DNA from: Haloparvum sedimenti
GTDB taxonomy: Archaea; Halobacteriota; Halobacteria; Halobacteriales; Haloferacaceae
Direction: 5' to 3'
NCBI RefSeq assembly: GCF_001462205.1
Contig: NZ_LKIR01000126.1
Coordinates: forward strand, 81,209 to 128,254
DNA length: 47,046 nt
In this document: positions 16,291-24,065 of the stretch, one piece after another
How positions within the stretch are numbered: position 1 is the first letter of the stretch
Layout: every line of letters starts with the position of its first letter
The notes under the pieces: model-generated
Databases searched by the model: none
Told to the model about the DNA's origin: nothing
What the model saw: only the letters and a program-made list of their open reading frames with translations
Position numbers and translations under genes: made by a program

Positions 16291-16695
16291 ATGAAGGAGA
16301 ACGCTGCACGAGGCGGCGGAGATACCGAGCGGTCGCTCGCCGTCAGAGCGGTCTGGTTCCTGCTCGTCGGCTGGTGGGCGACCGGGATCTGGCTCGGCGT
16401 GGCCTGGTTCCTGAACGTGACGATCATCGGAATTCCGATAGGGATCAAGATGATCAACAAGGTCCCGAAGGTCCTCTCGCTGAAGGAGCGGGACCTCGTC
16501 GACGCCGAGGGCGGGAGCGGCGAGCAGCCGTACGGGCTCGCCGTCCGCGGCGTCTACTTCGTGTTCGTCGGCTGGTGGGCCAGCGGCGTCTGGATGTCGG
16601 TCGCCTACCTGTTCACGCTCAGCATCGTCGGGCTCCCGGTCGCGGTGCTGATGTACAACAAGCTCCCGTTCGTGGTCTCGCTGTACGAGTACTGA
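16291..16695 (+). CDS. YccF-domain membrane protein with internal duplication
   Basis: 134 residues built from two tandem copies of a two-helix unit: AVRAVWFLLVGWWATGIWLGVAWFL and AVRGVYFVFVGWWASGVWMSVAYLF, each followed by an I/VGLP or IGIP turn and a short amphipathic KMINKVP/MYNKLP piece. This double repeat is the YccF (DUF307) signature of small inner-membrane proteins of unknown role. It precedes the RFC gene by 65 bases with no clear functional link. Confidence 0.87.
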   Translation: MKENAARGGGDTERSLAVRAVWFLLVGWWATGIWLGVAWFLNVTIIGIPIGIKMINKVPKVLSLKERDLVDAEGGSGEQPYGLAVRGVYFVFVGWWASGVWMSVAYLFTLSIVGLPVAVLMYNKLPFVVSLYEY

Positions 16696-16760
16696 CGGGG
16701 GCAGTTCCGCTCCCGCACCGCTCCGCAACCACTAAACGCCGTTCGCACCTTCCCCCGGTA

Positions 16761-18257
16761 ATGGCTGACTGGACGGAGCGGTACCGGCCGACCTCCCTCT
16801 CGGAGCTCCGCGGCAACGACAAGGCCGCCGGCAAGCTCCAGGAGTGGGCCGACACGTGGGACGATCACCGCGAGGCGGTCGTCCTCCACGGCAGCCCGGG
16901 CGTCGGGAAGACGAGCGCGGCCCACGCGCTCGCCAACGACATGGGCTGGGAGACGATGGAGTTGAACGCCTCCGACAAACGCACGGGCGACGTGATCGAG
17001 CAGTTCGCCGGGCGAGCGGCGCGCAACGCCACGCTCGCGGGGTCGGCCGCGGGCGGCGGCGCGGCCGGCGGAGACACGGAGAGCAGACAGCTCGTCATCC
17101 TCGACGAGGCCGACAACATCCACGGCAACTACGACCGCGGCGGCAAGTCCGCGATCACGAAGCTGGTCAAGGAGTCGGGCCAGCCGATCGTGCTCATCGC
17201 CAACGAGTACTACGACATGTCCCGCGGGCTCCGCAACGCCTGTCAGGAGATCGAGTTCCGGGACGTGGGCGCGCGCTCCATCGTCCCCGTCCTCCGCGAC
17301 ATCTGCCGGCGCGAGGAGATCGAGTTCGAGTCGGACGCGCTCCAGCGCATCGCGGAGCGCAACAAGGGCGACCTCCGCGGCGCGGTCAACGACTTACAGG
17401 CCATCGCGGAGGGACGCGACGCGGTCACCCTCGACGACGTGGTGACCGGCGACCGCGACAAGTCGATGGGGATCTTCCCGTTCCTCGACGCGGTCCTCAA
17501 GGAACAGGGCGCCGAGGAAGCGCTCCAGTCCGCGTACAGCGTCGACGAGACGCCGGACGACCTCACCAAGTGGGTCGAGGACAACATGCTGACGGTGTAC
17601 GACGCCGACGAGGCCACGCGCGCGTACGACTTCCTCGCGAACGCCGACGTGTGGCTCGGCCGCGTCCGCGCCTCGCAGAACTACTCCTACTGGCGCTACG
17701 CGACGGACAACGCGGCCGCGGGCGTCGCGGCCGCCCGCGACGGCGAGAAGGGCGGCTGGACGCGCTGGGGCCGACCGCAGTTCTGGCCGTCCTCGGACAA
17801 GACCGCCGACGAGGTGGTCAGAAAGGTCGCCGCGGCGGAGGGGTGCAGCATGGACATCGCGCGCCGCCGCGTCCTCCCGTTTCTGGAGGCGATGACCCAC
17901 CACTGCAAGCCGAAGGAGCTCACGATCAGGATGGCCGCCGCCTACGACATGGACGAGGCGGAAGTGTCGTTCGTCACCGGCTCCGGCGAGTCGACCAACA
18001 AGGTTCAGGGCATCGTCGAGGCGGCACAGGCGCGCCGCGAGGAGGCGATGGAGGAGCACGCCGAGGGCGCCTTCGCGGGCGTTCCGACGCGGGAGAGCGA
18101 CGACGCGGGAGCGGACGGGGGGGCCGGCGGCGACGAGCGGGATGCCGCGGCGCCGACCGCAGCGGCCGACGACGCGACCGGGAGTTCGGACGCGACCGAC
18201 GACGGGAACGACGCCGACAGCGACGACGGCCAGTCGGGGCTCGGCGACTTCGTCTGA
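16761..18257 (+). CDS. rfcL: Replication factor C large subunit
   Basis: 498 residues. This clamp-loader subunit uses ATP with RFC small subunits to load PCNA at primer ends. An AAA+ core shows WTERYRPTSLSEL, Walker A GSPGVGKT (44-51) and Walker B LVILDEAD (111-118), followed by the alpha-helical collar. After about residue 430 the chain is a long acidic, Ala/Asp-rich tail, and the last eight residues, QSGLGDFV, form a PIP box (Q-x-x-L-x-x-F) for PCNA binding. A CACTAAAC element about 25 bases upstream of the ATG serves as promoter. Confidence 0.97.
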   Translation: MADWTERYRPTSLSELRGNDKAAGKLQEWADTWDDHREAVVLHGSPGVGKTSAAHALANDMGWETMELNASDKRTGDVIEQFAGRAARNATLAGSAAGGGAAGGDTESRQLVILDEADNIHGNYDRGGKSAITKLVKESGQPIVLIANEYYDMSRGLRNACQEIEFRDVGARSIVPVLRDICRREEIEFESDALQRIAERNKGDLRGAVNDLQAIAEGRDAVTLDDVVTGDRDKSMGIFPFLDAVLKEQGAEEALQSAYSVDETPDDLTKWVEDNMLTVYDADEATRAYDFLANADVWLGRVRASQNYSYWRYATDNAAAGVAAARDGEKGGWTRWGRPQFWPSSDKTADEVVRKVAAAEGCSMDIARRRVLPFLEAMTHHCKPKELTIRMAAAYDMDEAEVSFVTGSGESTNKVQGIVEAAQARREEAMEEHAEGAFAGVPTRESDDAGADGGAGGDERDAAAPTAAADDATGSSDATDDGNDADSDDGQSGLGDFV

Positions 18258-18326
18258 CCGCGGCCGGCGCAATCGGTTGGCGGGGTCCGACTGATCGGCG
18301 CAACCGGCCGGAGCCGCCGCACACAT

Positions 18327-18333
18327 TTTTAAG
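18327..18333 (+). promoter_or_regulatory. TATA box of alcohol dehydrogenase gene
   Basis: TTTTAAG sits about 28 bases before the ATG at 18358 in an otherwise G+C-rich gap, the spacing seen for leaderless haloarchaeal mRNAs. Confidence 0.6.
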
Positions 18334-18357
18334 CACCGGCCGCCCGACACGACGAGC

Positions 18358-19437
18358 ATGCGCGCAGCCGTGCTGGAGGCGTATGGGGAACCGCTCGACG
18401 TGCGCGAGGTACCGGACCCGGACCCGGGACCGGACGGCGCCGTCGTCGAGGTGGAGGCGTGCGGCGTCTGCCGGAGCGACTGGCACGCCTGGAAGGGACA
18501 CGGCGAGTGGGCCGACGACCGGGTCCCGCTCGGGCTGACGCTCGGCCACGAGCCCGCCGGGACCGTCGTGGAGACGGGCGCGAACGTCGAGCGCGTGCGC
18601 GAGGGCGACCGCGTCGTCGTCCCGTTCTCGCTCGGCGACGGCACCTGTCCGGCCTGCCGGACCGGCCACGGCAACGTCTGTGCCGACGGCGCGGCGCTCG
18701 GGTTCGAGGCGGCCGCGCCCGGCGCGTTCGCGGAGTACGTCCGCGTGCCGAACGCCGACTACAACGCCGTCGAACTGCCGGCGTTTCTGTCCCCGCGGGA
18801 CGCCGCGGCGCTCGGCTGCCGCTACATGACCGCCTACCACGCGCTGGCCGACCGGGCGGGCCTCTCGGGCGGCGAGTGGCTCGCGGTCCACGGCTGCGGC
18901 GGCGTCGGGCTCTCGGCGGTCCAGATCGGGAGCGCGCTCGGCGCGCGGGTCGTGGCGGTGGACCTCGACGAGGACGCGCTGGGGCGGGCGGTCGAGCTGG
19001 GCGCGGACGCGACCGTGAACGCTCGCGAGACGGCCGACGCCGTCGACGCGGTCGTCGAGGCGGTCAGGGACGCGACCGACGGCGGCGCCGCGGTCTCGAT
19101 GGACGCGCTCGGCATCGCGGAGACGTGTCGCAACTCGGTGCGGTGTCTGAAGCCCCGTGGTACCCACGTGCAGGTCGGGCTCACGACGGACGCCGAGGAG
19201 GGTGAGGTGTCGCTCCCGACGGACTGGATGACGCGCTGGGAGATCGACTTCGTCGGCTCCCGGGGGATGCCGCCGACCGACTACGGGCGCCTGTTCGACC
19301 TCGTGGAGGCGGCCGGCGTCGACCCCGGCGCGCTGGTGACGCGGGAGGTCGCGCTCTCGGAGGTCTCGGACCGGCTGGCCGCGATGGACGACTACGGCAC
19401 CGCCGGCGTCGAGGTCGTCACGGAGTTTTCGGGGTAG
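18358..19437 (+). CDS. Zinc-dependent medium-chain alcohol dehydrogenase
   Basis: 359 residues of the MDR superfamily. The catalytic zinc site shows CGVCRSDWHAW and GHEPAGTV. The Rossmann motif is HGCGGVGLSAVQIGSA (about 178-193), followed by an acidic residue (VDLDEDALG) that favours NAD+. The structural zinc loop reads GDGTCPACRTGHGNVC, with three of the usual four Cys; the first is replaced, so the structural zinc may be weak or absent. The substrate is likely a small alcohol or aldehyde, but cannot be set. Its 3' end converges on surE. Confidence 0.92.
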   Translation: MRAAVLEAYGEPLDVREVPDPDPGPDGAVVEVEACGVCRSDWHAWKGHGEWADDRVPLGLTLGHEPAGTVVETGANVERVREGDRVVVPFSLGDGTCPACRTGHGNVCADGAALGFEAAAPGAFAEYVRVPNADYNAVELPAFLSPRDAAALGCRYMTAYHALADRAGLSGGEWLAVHGCGGVGLSAVQIGSALGARVVAVDLDEDALGRAVELGADATVNARETADAVDAVVEAVRDATDGGAAVSMDALGIAETCRNSVRCLKPRGTHVQVGLTTDAEEGEVSLPTDWMTRWEIDFVGSRGMPPTDYGRLFDLVEAAGVDPGALVTREVALSEVSDRLAAMDDYGTAGVEVVTEFSG

Positions 19438-19457
19438 GCCGCGACGGCTGACCGCCG

Positions 19458-20306
19458 CTATCGGTCGCTTTCGCCGAGGTCGAGCTCCGTCCCCGCCTTC
19501 TCGCCGCGACCGTTCTCCAGCGCGGAGTGGGAGGCGGAAAGCGGCGAGACGCTCACCTCGCCGTCGACGGTCGCGCGGCGGTCCGAGCCGAGGTCGTCGG
19601 TCACCTCGCCGCTGAGGAACTCGCGCCAGAAGCGGTCGCGCAGCTCCATCCCGGCCTCGCCGCGACGCTCCGCGAAGCCGCCCTCCGCCGGCTCCTCGTC
19701 GCCGGGGTGGAACTCCATCACGTCGAAGCCGCGCGCGGGCTCCGTGACGCGGTAGGTGGGGTCCGCGGCCGCCTCGTCGTCCGCGCTTGGGACGTTGACG
19801 TTGAGGAGTTCGGCCTCGAGCGGGAGGCCCTCGCGCTCGAAGCGCGCGACGAGGTCGGCGGTCACCTCGCCCGCGAGCGCGAAGTCCGCCGCGTCCGGCG
19901 TTGGCGAGATGGGGAGGTTCCCGCGGTCGTACATCGAGACCGCGACCGCGGGCGTGTCGAGGAAGGCCGCCTCCATCGCCGCGCCGACGGTCCCCGACTG
20001 GACGATGATGTGTGCACCGATGTTCGGCCCGTGGTTACAGCCCGCGACCACGAGGTCGGGGTCCAACTCCAGCGCGACGGACGCGACCGCGACACAGTCC
20101 GCGGGCGTCCCCTCGACCGCGTACCCGAGTTTGTGCTCCTCGTAGGTGATCGTCGTGTCCCACCAGGAGCGCTCGCCGCCGACCCCCGACTGGTTGGTCG
20201 CCGGTGCGACGACGGTCACGTCGTGGTCGTCCGCGAGCGCCTCGTAGAGCGCGCGGAGCCCAAGCGCGTCGATGCCGTCGTCGTTGGTGAGGAGGATATC
20301 GGCCAT
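19458..20306 (-). CDS. surE: 5'/3'-nucleotidase SurE
   Basis: 282 residues. The N-terminal MADILLTNDDGIDALGL holds the Asp-Asp pair that binds the catalytic metal, and the VAGCNHGPNIGAHIIVQSGTVGAAMEA segment contains the conserved Asn and Ser loop. The enzyme removes phosphate from nucleoside monophosphates and related substrates. The C-terminal part, with the acidic RRATVDGEVSVSPLSASHSA stretch, is longer than in bacterial SurE but usual for haloarchaea. Confidence 0.95.
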   Translation of the reverse strand: MADILLTNDDGIDALGLRALYEALADDHDVTVVAPATNQSGVGGERSWWDTTITYEEHKLGYAVEGTPADCVAVASVALELDPDLVVAGCNHGPNIGAHIIVQSGTVGAAMEAAFLDTPAVAVSMYDRGNLPISPTPDAADFALAGEVTADLVARFEREGLPLEAELLNVNVPSADDEAAADPTYRVTEPARGFDVMEFHPGDEEPAEGGFAERRGEAGMELRDRFWREFLSGEVTDDLGSDRRATVDGEVSVSPLSASHSALENGRGEKAGTELDLGESDR

Positions 20307-20715
20307 GCGTGGGCGTAGTGCGGACGAGGGGAAAACGCCGCCGGTACGGATCTCTACCGCGACGCCCTGCTATCGACACCCGGTGGTGCAGACCGAACCG
20401 AAACGTCGATTTTCTCAAGCCCGTGGCGGTGGCGGTGTCGTGGCGGTTCCGGTGCCGTGGCGGTTCCGGCCCGTGGCGGTTCCAGTGCTGAGGCGGTTTC
20501 GGTGTGGCCGTGCTGGTGTCGCCGCGGTGCTGAGCTGTCGGCGCGCGCGGCGGAGAGCGAGGAGCGTGGTTCGAGAGAACGAGCTCTCCGTCATCCCGAA
20601 AATCCCCGATTTTCGGACGACAGCGAGGCTCCCGCGAGCCTGTCGAGCGGAACGACGGGAGTCGCAGCCCAGCAGCCCGCGACCACAGGCGATCGGACCA
20701 CCCCCGGAGTGCGTC
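20307..20715. other. Gene-free island with repeats and hairpins
   Basis: No gene is seen in these 409 bases. From about 20420 to 20530 the plus strand repeats GTGGCGGTTCCGG words, whose complement resembles the CACCGCGACCGCAC repeats near 981 and 8041-8355. Hairpins follow at 20573-20588, 20596-20616 and 20626-20641. The layout (repeat words plus a series of hairpins) is the same as in the two other islands, read on the opposite strand. Confidence 0.72.
20573..20641. repeat. Three adjacent hairpins
   Basis: Stems seen: 20573-20577 with 20584-20588 (5 bp), 20596-20603 with 20609-20616 (8 bp, CCGAAAAT/ATTTTCGG, 5-base loop) and 20626-20631 with 20636-20641 (6 bp, 4-base loop). They lie downstream of the azlCD operon on the minus strand and could act in its termination. 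Confidence 0.7.
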
Positions 20716-21057
20716 CTACGCGAACACGACGAACCGCAGCAGCCACAGCGCCCCCATCCCGACGCCGATGGTCGCGAACACGTTCTCGGTGCGCCACGCG
20801 ACCACGCCGGCCGCAAGACCCGCGAGCAGCTGCTCGTCGAGCACCGTCTCCGGCAGGGTCGGCGCGACCGTCACCAGCGAGGGGGCGACCAGCGCCGCCA
20901 GCACCGCCGGGGGAACGAACCGGAGCACCTGCTCGGCCCGGGGCGGCACCTCGTCGATGCGCCCGAACAGATGGATCACGGAGAGCCGGAGCCCGTAGGT
21001 CGCGAGGCCGATGACCGCGATGACGCCCCACACCGCGACCGGTCCGTAGTCGGTCAT
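20716..21057 (-). CDS. azlD: AzlD-family membrane protein (branched-chain amino acid export partner)
   Basis: 113 residues with about four transmembrane helices, starting MTDYGPVAVWGVIAVIGLATYGLR. The RFVPPAVLAALVAP motif is typical of AzlD. AzlC and AzlD together form a branched-chain amino acid exporter (BrnFE-like). The ATG overlaps the azlC stop by four bases, so the pair is translationally coupled. Transport substrate is inferred from family only. Confidence 0.9.
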   Translation of the reverse strand: MTDYGPVAVWGVIAVIGLATYGLRLSVIHLFGRIDEVPPRAEQVLRFVPPAVLAALVAPSLVTVAPTLPETVLDEQLLAGLAAGVVAWRTENVFATIGVGMGALWLLRFVVFA

Positions 21058-21737
21058 CGGTTTCTCACCACCCCGGTGAGCAGGCCGGCGAGAATGCCCA
21101 CGGCCGCCCCGACGAGCAGTCCGAGGTTGAACGGGAGCCCCGCCGCGACGACCGCGGCCGCGCCGCCGACGCCGCCCGCGACCGTCGTCGGACGGTCCTT
21201 CATCGCGGGGACGAGCAGGGCCAGAAACACCAGCGGGACGGCGAAGGAGAGCCCCAGCGAGTCCGGGATGCCGGCGCCGAGCGCGATCCCGAGGACCGTG
21301 CCGACGACCCAGACGACCCAGATCGGCGTCCCGACGCCGAGGTAGTAGTAGCGGCGGTCGCGCTCGCCCGCCTCGTCGTCCGCGTACTCGGCGATCGACA
21401 GCGCGTACGCCTGATCGGTCAGGAAGTACGCGAGGAGTGCCCGCGTCCGGCGGCGGTACCGAGCGAAGTGCGGCGCGATGGAGGCGGAGTACATCACCAT
21501 CCGGAGGTTGATCACGACGGCCGTCGCGACGACGACCGCCAGCGGCGCGTTCTCCCCGAGCAGCTCCAGCGCGGCGAGCTGGGACGCTCCGGCGTAGACG
21601 AACACCGACATGCCGACCGCCTGCGCGGGCGTCAGGCCGGCGTCGACCGCGGCGATCCCCGCCACGAGCGCGAACGGCGCGATCCCCAGCAGGATGGGGA
21701 CCGAGTCCCGAACGCCCGCACGGAGGTCCTCGTGCAT
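21054..21737 (-). CDS. azlC: AzlC-family branched-chain amino acid exporter subunit
   Basis: 227 residues with about five to six transmembrane helices. The N-terminal GVRDSVPILLGIAPFALVAGIAAVDAGLTPAQAVGMSVFVYAGASQ region (near residues 8-53) and the later LTDQAYALS motif are the family's conserved core. It works with AzlD, whose gene overlaps its 3' end. No LysR- or Lrp-type regulator is adjacent. Confidence 0.92.
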   Translation of the reverse strand: MHEDLRAGVRDSVPILLGIAPFALVAGIAAVDAGLTPAQAVGMSVFVYAGASQLAALELLGENAPLAVVVATAVVINLRMVMYSASIAPHFARYRRRTRALLAYFLTDQAYALSIAEYADDEAGERDRRYYYLGVGTPIWVVWVVGTVLGIALGAGIPDSLGLSFAVPLVFLALLVPAMKDRPTTVAGGVGGAAAVVAAGLPFNLGLLVGAAVGILAGLLTGVVRNR

Positions 21738-21806
21738 ACCGGATCGAACCTCGGCGCCCGTGAAAGCGGTGTCGAACCGGCGCGCCGCGGCCCGCCGGAT
21801 TCCGAG

Positions 21807-22157
21807 CTAGGTGCCCGGGACGCCGACCGCAGAGAGCCCGCCGACGCCGACGAGTTCGAGCGCCGCGAGCGCGACCACGGCGACGGCCCACGCGACCGCA
21901 CCGACGACGGCCGCTCGGAGCCAGCCGACGGGGTACCGCCGCTTCACGACCGCGAGCCAGCCGACCAGCGCGAGCAGCGTCCCGATCAGGGGGATCCACG
22001 CGAGGAGCGCCCACACGAGCGCACCGAGCAGCGCGGTGACCACCGCGTGCCCCAGGTCGCTGCTGCCGTACCGGTCCCGATAGGCGCCGACGTGCGCGCC
22101 GACGGCGAGGGCGCTCCCGCCGATCAGCACGCCGACGACGAATTCGATGGGTGCCAT
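21807..22157 (-). CDS. Small haloarchaeal membrane protein
   Basis: 116 residues with about four hydrophobic segments. The second half (LAWIPLIGTLLALVGWLAVVKRRYPVGWLRAA) and the C-terminal helix are well formed. A short soluble loop (AYRDRYGSSDLGHA) links helices one and two. No conserved catalytic residue is obvious. The name and function are unknown to me. Confidence 0.7.
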   Translation of the reverse strand: MAPIEFVVGVLIGGSALAVGAHVGAYRDRYGSSDLGHAVVTALLGALVWALLAWIPLIGTLLALVGWLAVVKRRYPVGWLRAAVVGAVAWAVAVVALAALELVGVGGLSAVGVPGT

Positions 22158-22234
22158 CGCTCCCGCCTCGGAAGCCGGCGGTGAAAAACCGGGGCGACGC
22201 CGAACCCGGATAGCGTCGGATAAAGCCGATTTTG

Positions 22235-22621
22235 TCAGTCGGTCGTCGAGATCACGACCGCGCTCCGGATCTCCAGTGCCGACTCCAGCTCCGACCGCCG
22301 GCCGTGAACGCTGCCCAGTCGCTTCAGCTGCGCCTCGTGGGCCCGCTCGACCGCGTCGCGCTCGCGGTCCGTGAGATCGAGCCGCGCCGCGACCGCGTCC
22401 CAGTGGGCCGGCTCGACGAGGAACGCCTCGCGGTCCGCCTCCGCGACGGCGCGCTCGTACTCGCGGCGGTAGTCGCCGAGCCGCGGCCCGAGGTCCGCCT
22501 GCACCCGTCGGAGGAGGGGTCCGAGCCGCGTCGGCGCGACGCTCGCGAGCGCGCCCGCCTGAAGCAACACCGTCCCGTCGAAGGGGATCTCGGCCGCCGA
22601 CTCGTCCGGGTCGGGAGTCAC
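22235..22621 (-). CDS. Helical haloarchaeal protein of unknown function
   Basis: 128 residues beginning at a GTG (22621). Predicted mostly alpha-helical and soluble: LGPLLRRVQADLGPRLGDYRREYERAV and LTDRERDAVERAHEAQLKRLG look like long charged helices. It follows the next upstream gene by 16 bases and so lies in the same transcript as the SAMP/MoaD-like gene. I do not recognise the family; the context hints at a link with the ubiquitin-like system, but this is weak. Confidence 0.68.
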   Translation of the reverse strand: MTPDPDESAAEIPFDGTVLLQAGALASVAPTRLGPLLRRVQADLGPRLGDYRREYERAVAEADREAFLVEPAHWDAVAARLDLTDRERDAVERAHEAQLKRLGSVHGRRSELESALEIRSAVVISTTD

Positions 22622-22637
22622 GTCGCGCTCGCCCCCC

Positions 22638-22940
22638 TCATCCGCCGGCGCGCATCGCCTTCTGCCCGAAGGCGTCCACCAACTCGTCGAGCGCGTCGGG
22701 GTCGCCGACGAAACGGACGGTCACCTCCGTCAGCTCCAGCGAGCCGGCGGGGTTCACTTTGGCGGCGCTCAGCTCGACGCGCCAGTCGACGCCCTCGATC
22801 CGGGTCGCCTCGGCGGGGTCGTCGGTCCCCACGAGTTCGCCGCCGAGGTTGCGGAGGTAGTGGGCGGCGAGCCGGCGGGAGATTCCGCGGTACGACCGTT
22901 CGCGTTCCTCCTCGCCGTCCGCAGGGGTGAGATCAGACAT
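22638..22940 (-). CDS. Conserved haloarchaeal protein next to SAMP/MoaD
   Basis: 100 residues from the ATG at 22940 (a second ATG lies at 22946). The chain has a helix-rich start (ERSYRGISRRLAAHYLRNLGGELVG) and then a ferredoxin-like beta-alpha pattern (VDWRVELSAAKVNPAGSLELTEVTVRFVG). Its start codon lies inside the last codons of the MoaD-like gene (8-bp overlap), so the two are translated together. The function is not known. Confidence 0.75.
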   Translation of the reverse strand: MSDLTPADGEEERERSYRGISRRLAAHYLRNLGGELVGTDDPAEATRIEGVDWRVELSAAKVNPAGSLELTEVTVRFVGDPDALDELVDAFGQKAMRAGG

Positions 22941-23217
22941 GACCACCCGCGACCGGCGGGAACACGGAGAGCGTGTCGCCCGCCGCGAGATCGGTGTCCA
23001 CGCCGTCGATGTGGAGCACCTCCCGACCGTTCTTGAGGACGTTTATTTGTGGGGCGAGGTCGCCGTCGACGAGCAGGTTGCCCGCCAGCCCCTCGTAGTC
23101 GGCCTCCAGCGCCGCGAGCACGTCGCCGACGGTCGCGTCGTCGTCGACCTCGTAGGCGACCGTCTTGCCCCCGGCCGCCTCCCGAAAGGTGGCGAAGAAC
23201 CGAAGTTCCAGCTCCAT
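22933..23217 (-). CDS. Ubiquitin-like SAMP/MoaD-family protein with two residues beyond the Gly-Gly
   Basis: 94 residues of beta-grasp fold beginning MELELRFFATFREAAGG, closely resembling haloarchaeal SAMP3/MoaD-like proteins. These serve as ubiquitin-like modifiers and, in MoaD, as sulfur carriers for molybdopterin, activated by a UbaA/E1-like enzyme at the terminal Gly-Gly. Here the chain ends FPPVAGGHV: the Gly-Gly is followed by His-Val, created by the overlap with the next gene. Processing by a JAMM-type protease would be needed to expose Gly-Gly. A TTTAAG element lies about 28 bases upstream. Confidence 0.88.
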   Translation of the reverse strand: MELELRFFATFREAAGGKTVAYEVDDDATVGDVLAALEADYEGLAGNLLVDGDLAPQINVLKNGREVLHIDGVDTDLAAGDTLSVFPPVAGGHV

Positions 23218-23312
23218 GGATGCCCCTCGGCCGGCGGCGACTTAAACCCGCGTCGCGAGCGCGCCGAACGCGGACAGGCGGCCGGCGGCGAGGGGAGGCC
23301 CGAAGCGAGCCG

Positions 23313-23699
23313 CTACTGACCGCCGAACCGGATCCCGTCCTCGACGAGTCGGTAGTTCCGCTCGCGGTCCAACTCGGCGGCGAGCCAGTCGTGGTCGTAC
23401 AGCTGGGCGATCAGCTCGGCGTAGAGGTTGCGCCACGCGATCGCGTAGATGGGCGACTGCCCCCACGCCCGGAGCTCGGGGACGAACTCGTCGAAGCGCT
23501 CCATGCGCGCCTCCATGTACTCGATGGCGTCGACCGCGGCCGCGGCCGCCTCGCCGGGGTCGTCGGCCTCCGCGACCGCCTCGTTGATCCCGGACTGGAC
23601 GCCGACGATGGCGCGACGCATGTCCTGTTCGACCGACTCCGACTCCTCCGGCAGCGACTCGATGACGCCCCGCGGGACGCCGAGTTCGACCTCGTCCAT
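23313..23699 (-). CDS. Helical haloarchaeal protein of unknown function
   Basis: 128 residues, strongly acidic and predicted almost wholly helical. Conserved-looking parts are ESVEQDMRRAIVGVQSGINEAV, AVDAIEYMEARMERFDEF and AIAWRNLYAELIAQLYDHDWL. There is no membrane segment or metal motif. It has its own start 96 bases upstream of the MoaD-like start and might be in the same transcript. I do not recognise it. Confidence 0.68.
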   Translation of the reverse strand: MDEVELGVPRGVIESLPEESESVEQDMRRAIVGVQSGINEAVAEADDPGEAAAAAVDAIEYMEARMERFDEFVPELRAWGQSPIYAIAWRNLYAELIAQLYDHDWLAAELDRERNYRLVEDGIRFGGQ

Positions 23700-23814
23700 A
23701 CGGGTCGGTCTCGGGGGCGAAAGAAAAACGTCCCGCCGACCGGTGGCGAGGCGACGAGGGCTCGCGGCCGCCCCCTACCGATCGGAGTCGCCGATCGGTG
23801 CCGCACCGAAGCGA

Positions 23815-23994
23815 TCAGAACAGGGCGGTGTAGGTCGTCAACGCGATCAGGACCGCCGCGACCGCCACGGTGAGCTTGTCCGTCCGGTTCATGACGCCCT
23901 CGTAGTTGGTCGAGAGGGCGACGACCCCCGCGAGCCCGCCGATCGCGACGAGCACGGTGACGACCGTGAGCACGGTTTCGAGTAGCGTAACCAT
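23815..23994 (-). CDS. 59-residue two-helix membrane protein
   Basis: Two transmembrane helices (about residues 5-26 and 39-58) joined by a short loop (STNYEGVMNRTDK). The ATG at 23994 is preferred over that at 24021 because GGTTTATGA then lies about 28 bases upstream as a TATA box for leaderless transcription. The function is unknown. Confidence 0.68.
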   Translation of the reverse strand: MVTLLETVLTVVTVLVAIGGLAGVVALSTNYEGVMNRTDKLTVAVAAVLIALTTYTALF

Positions 23995-24065
23995 GCGTCG
24001 CACATCGGACGCGCGGGTCATAAACCTCCGGGAGCCGGGCGGTGTGGGGCCGTAGCGTGTGCCGA

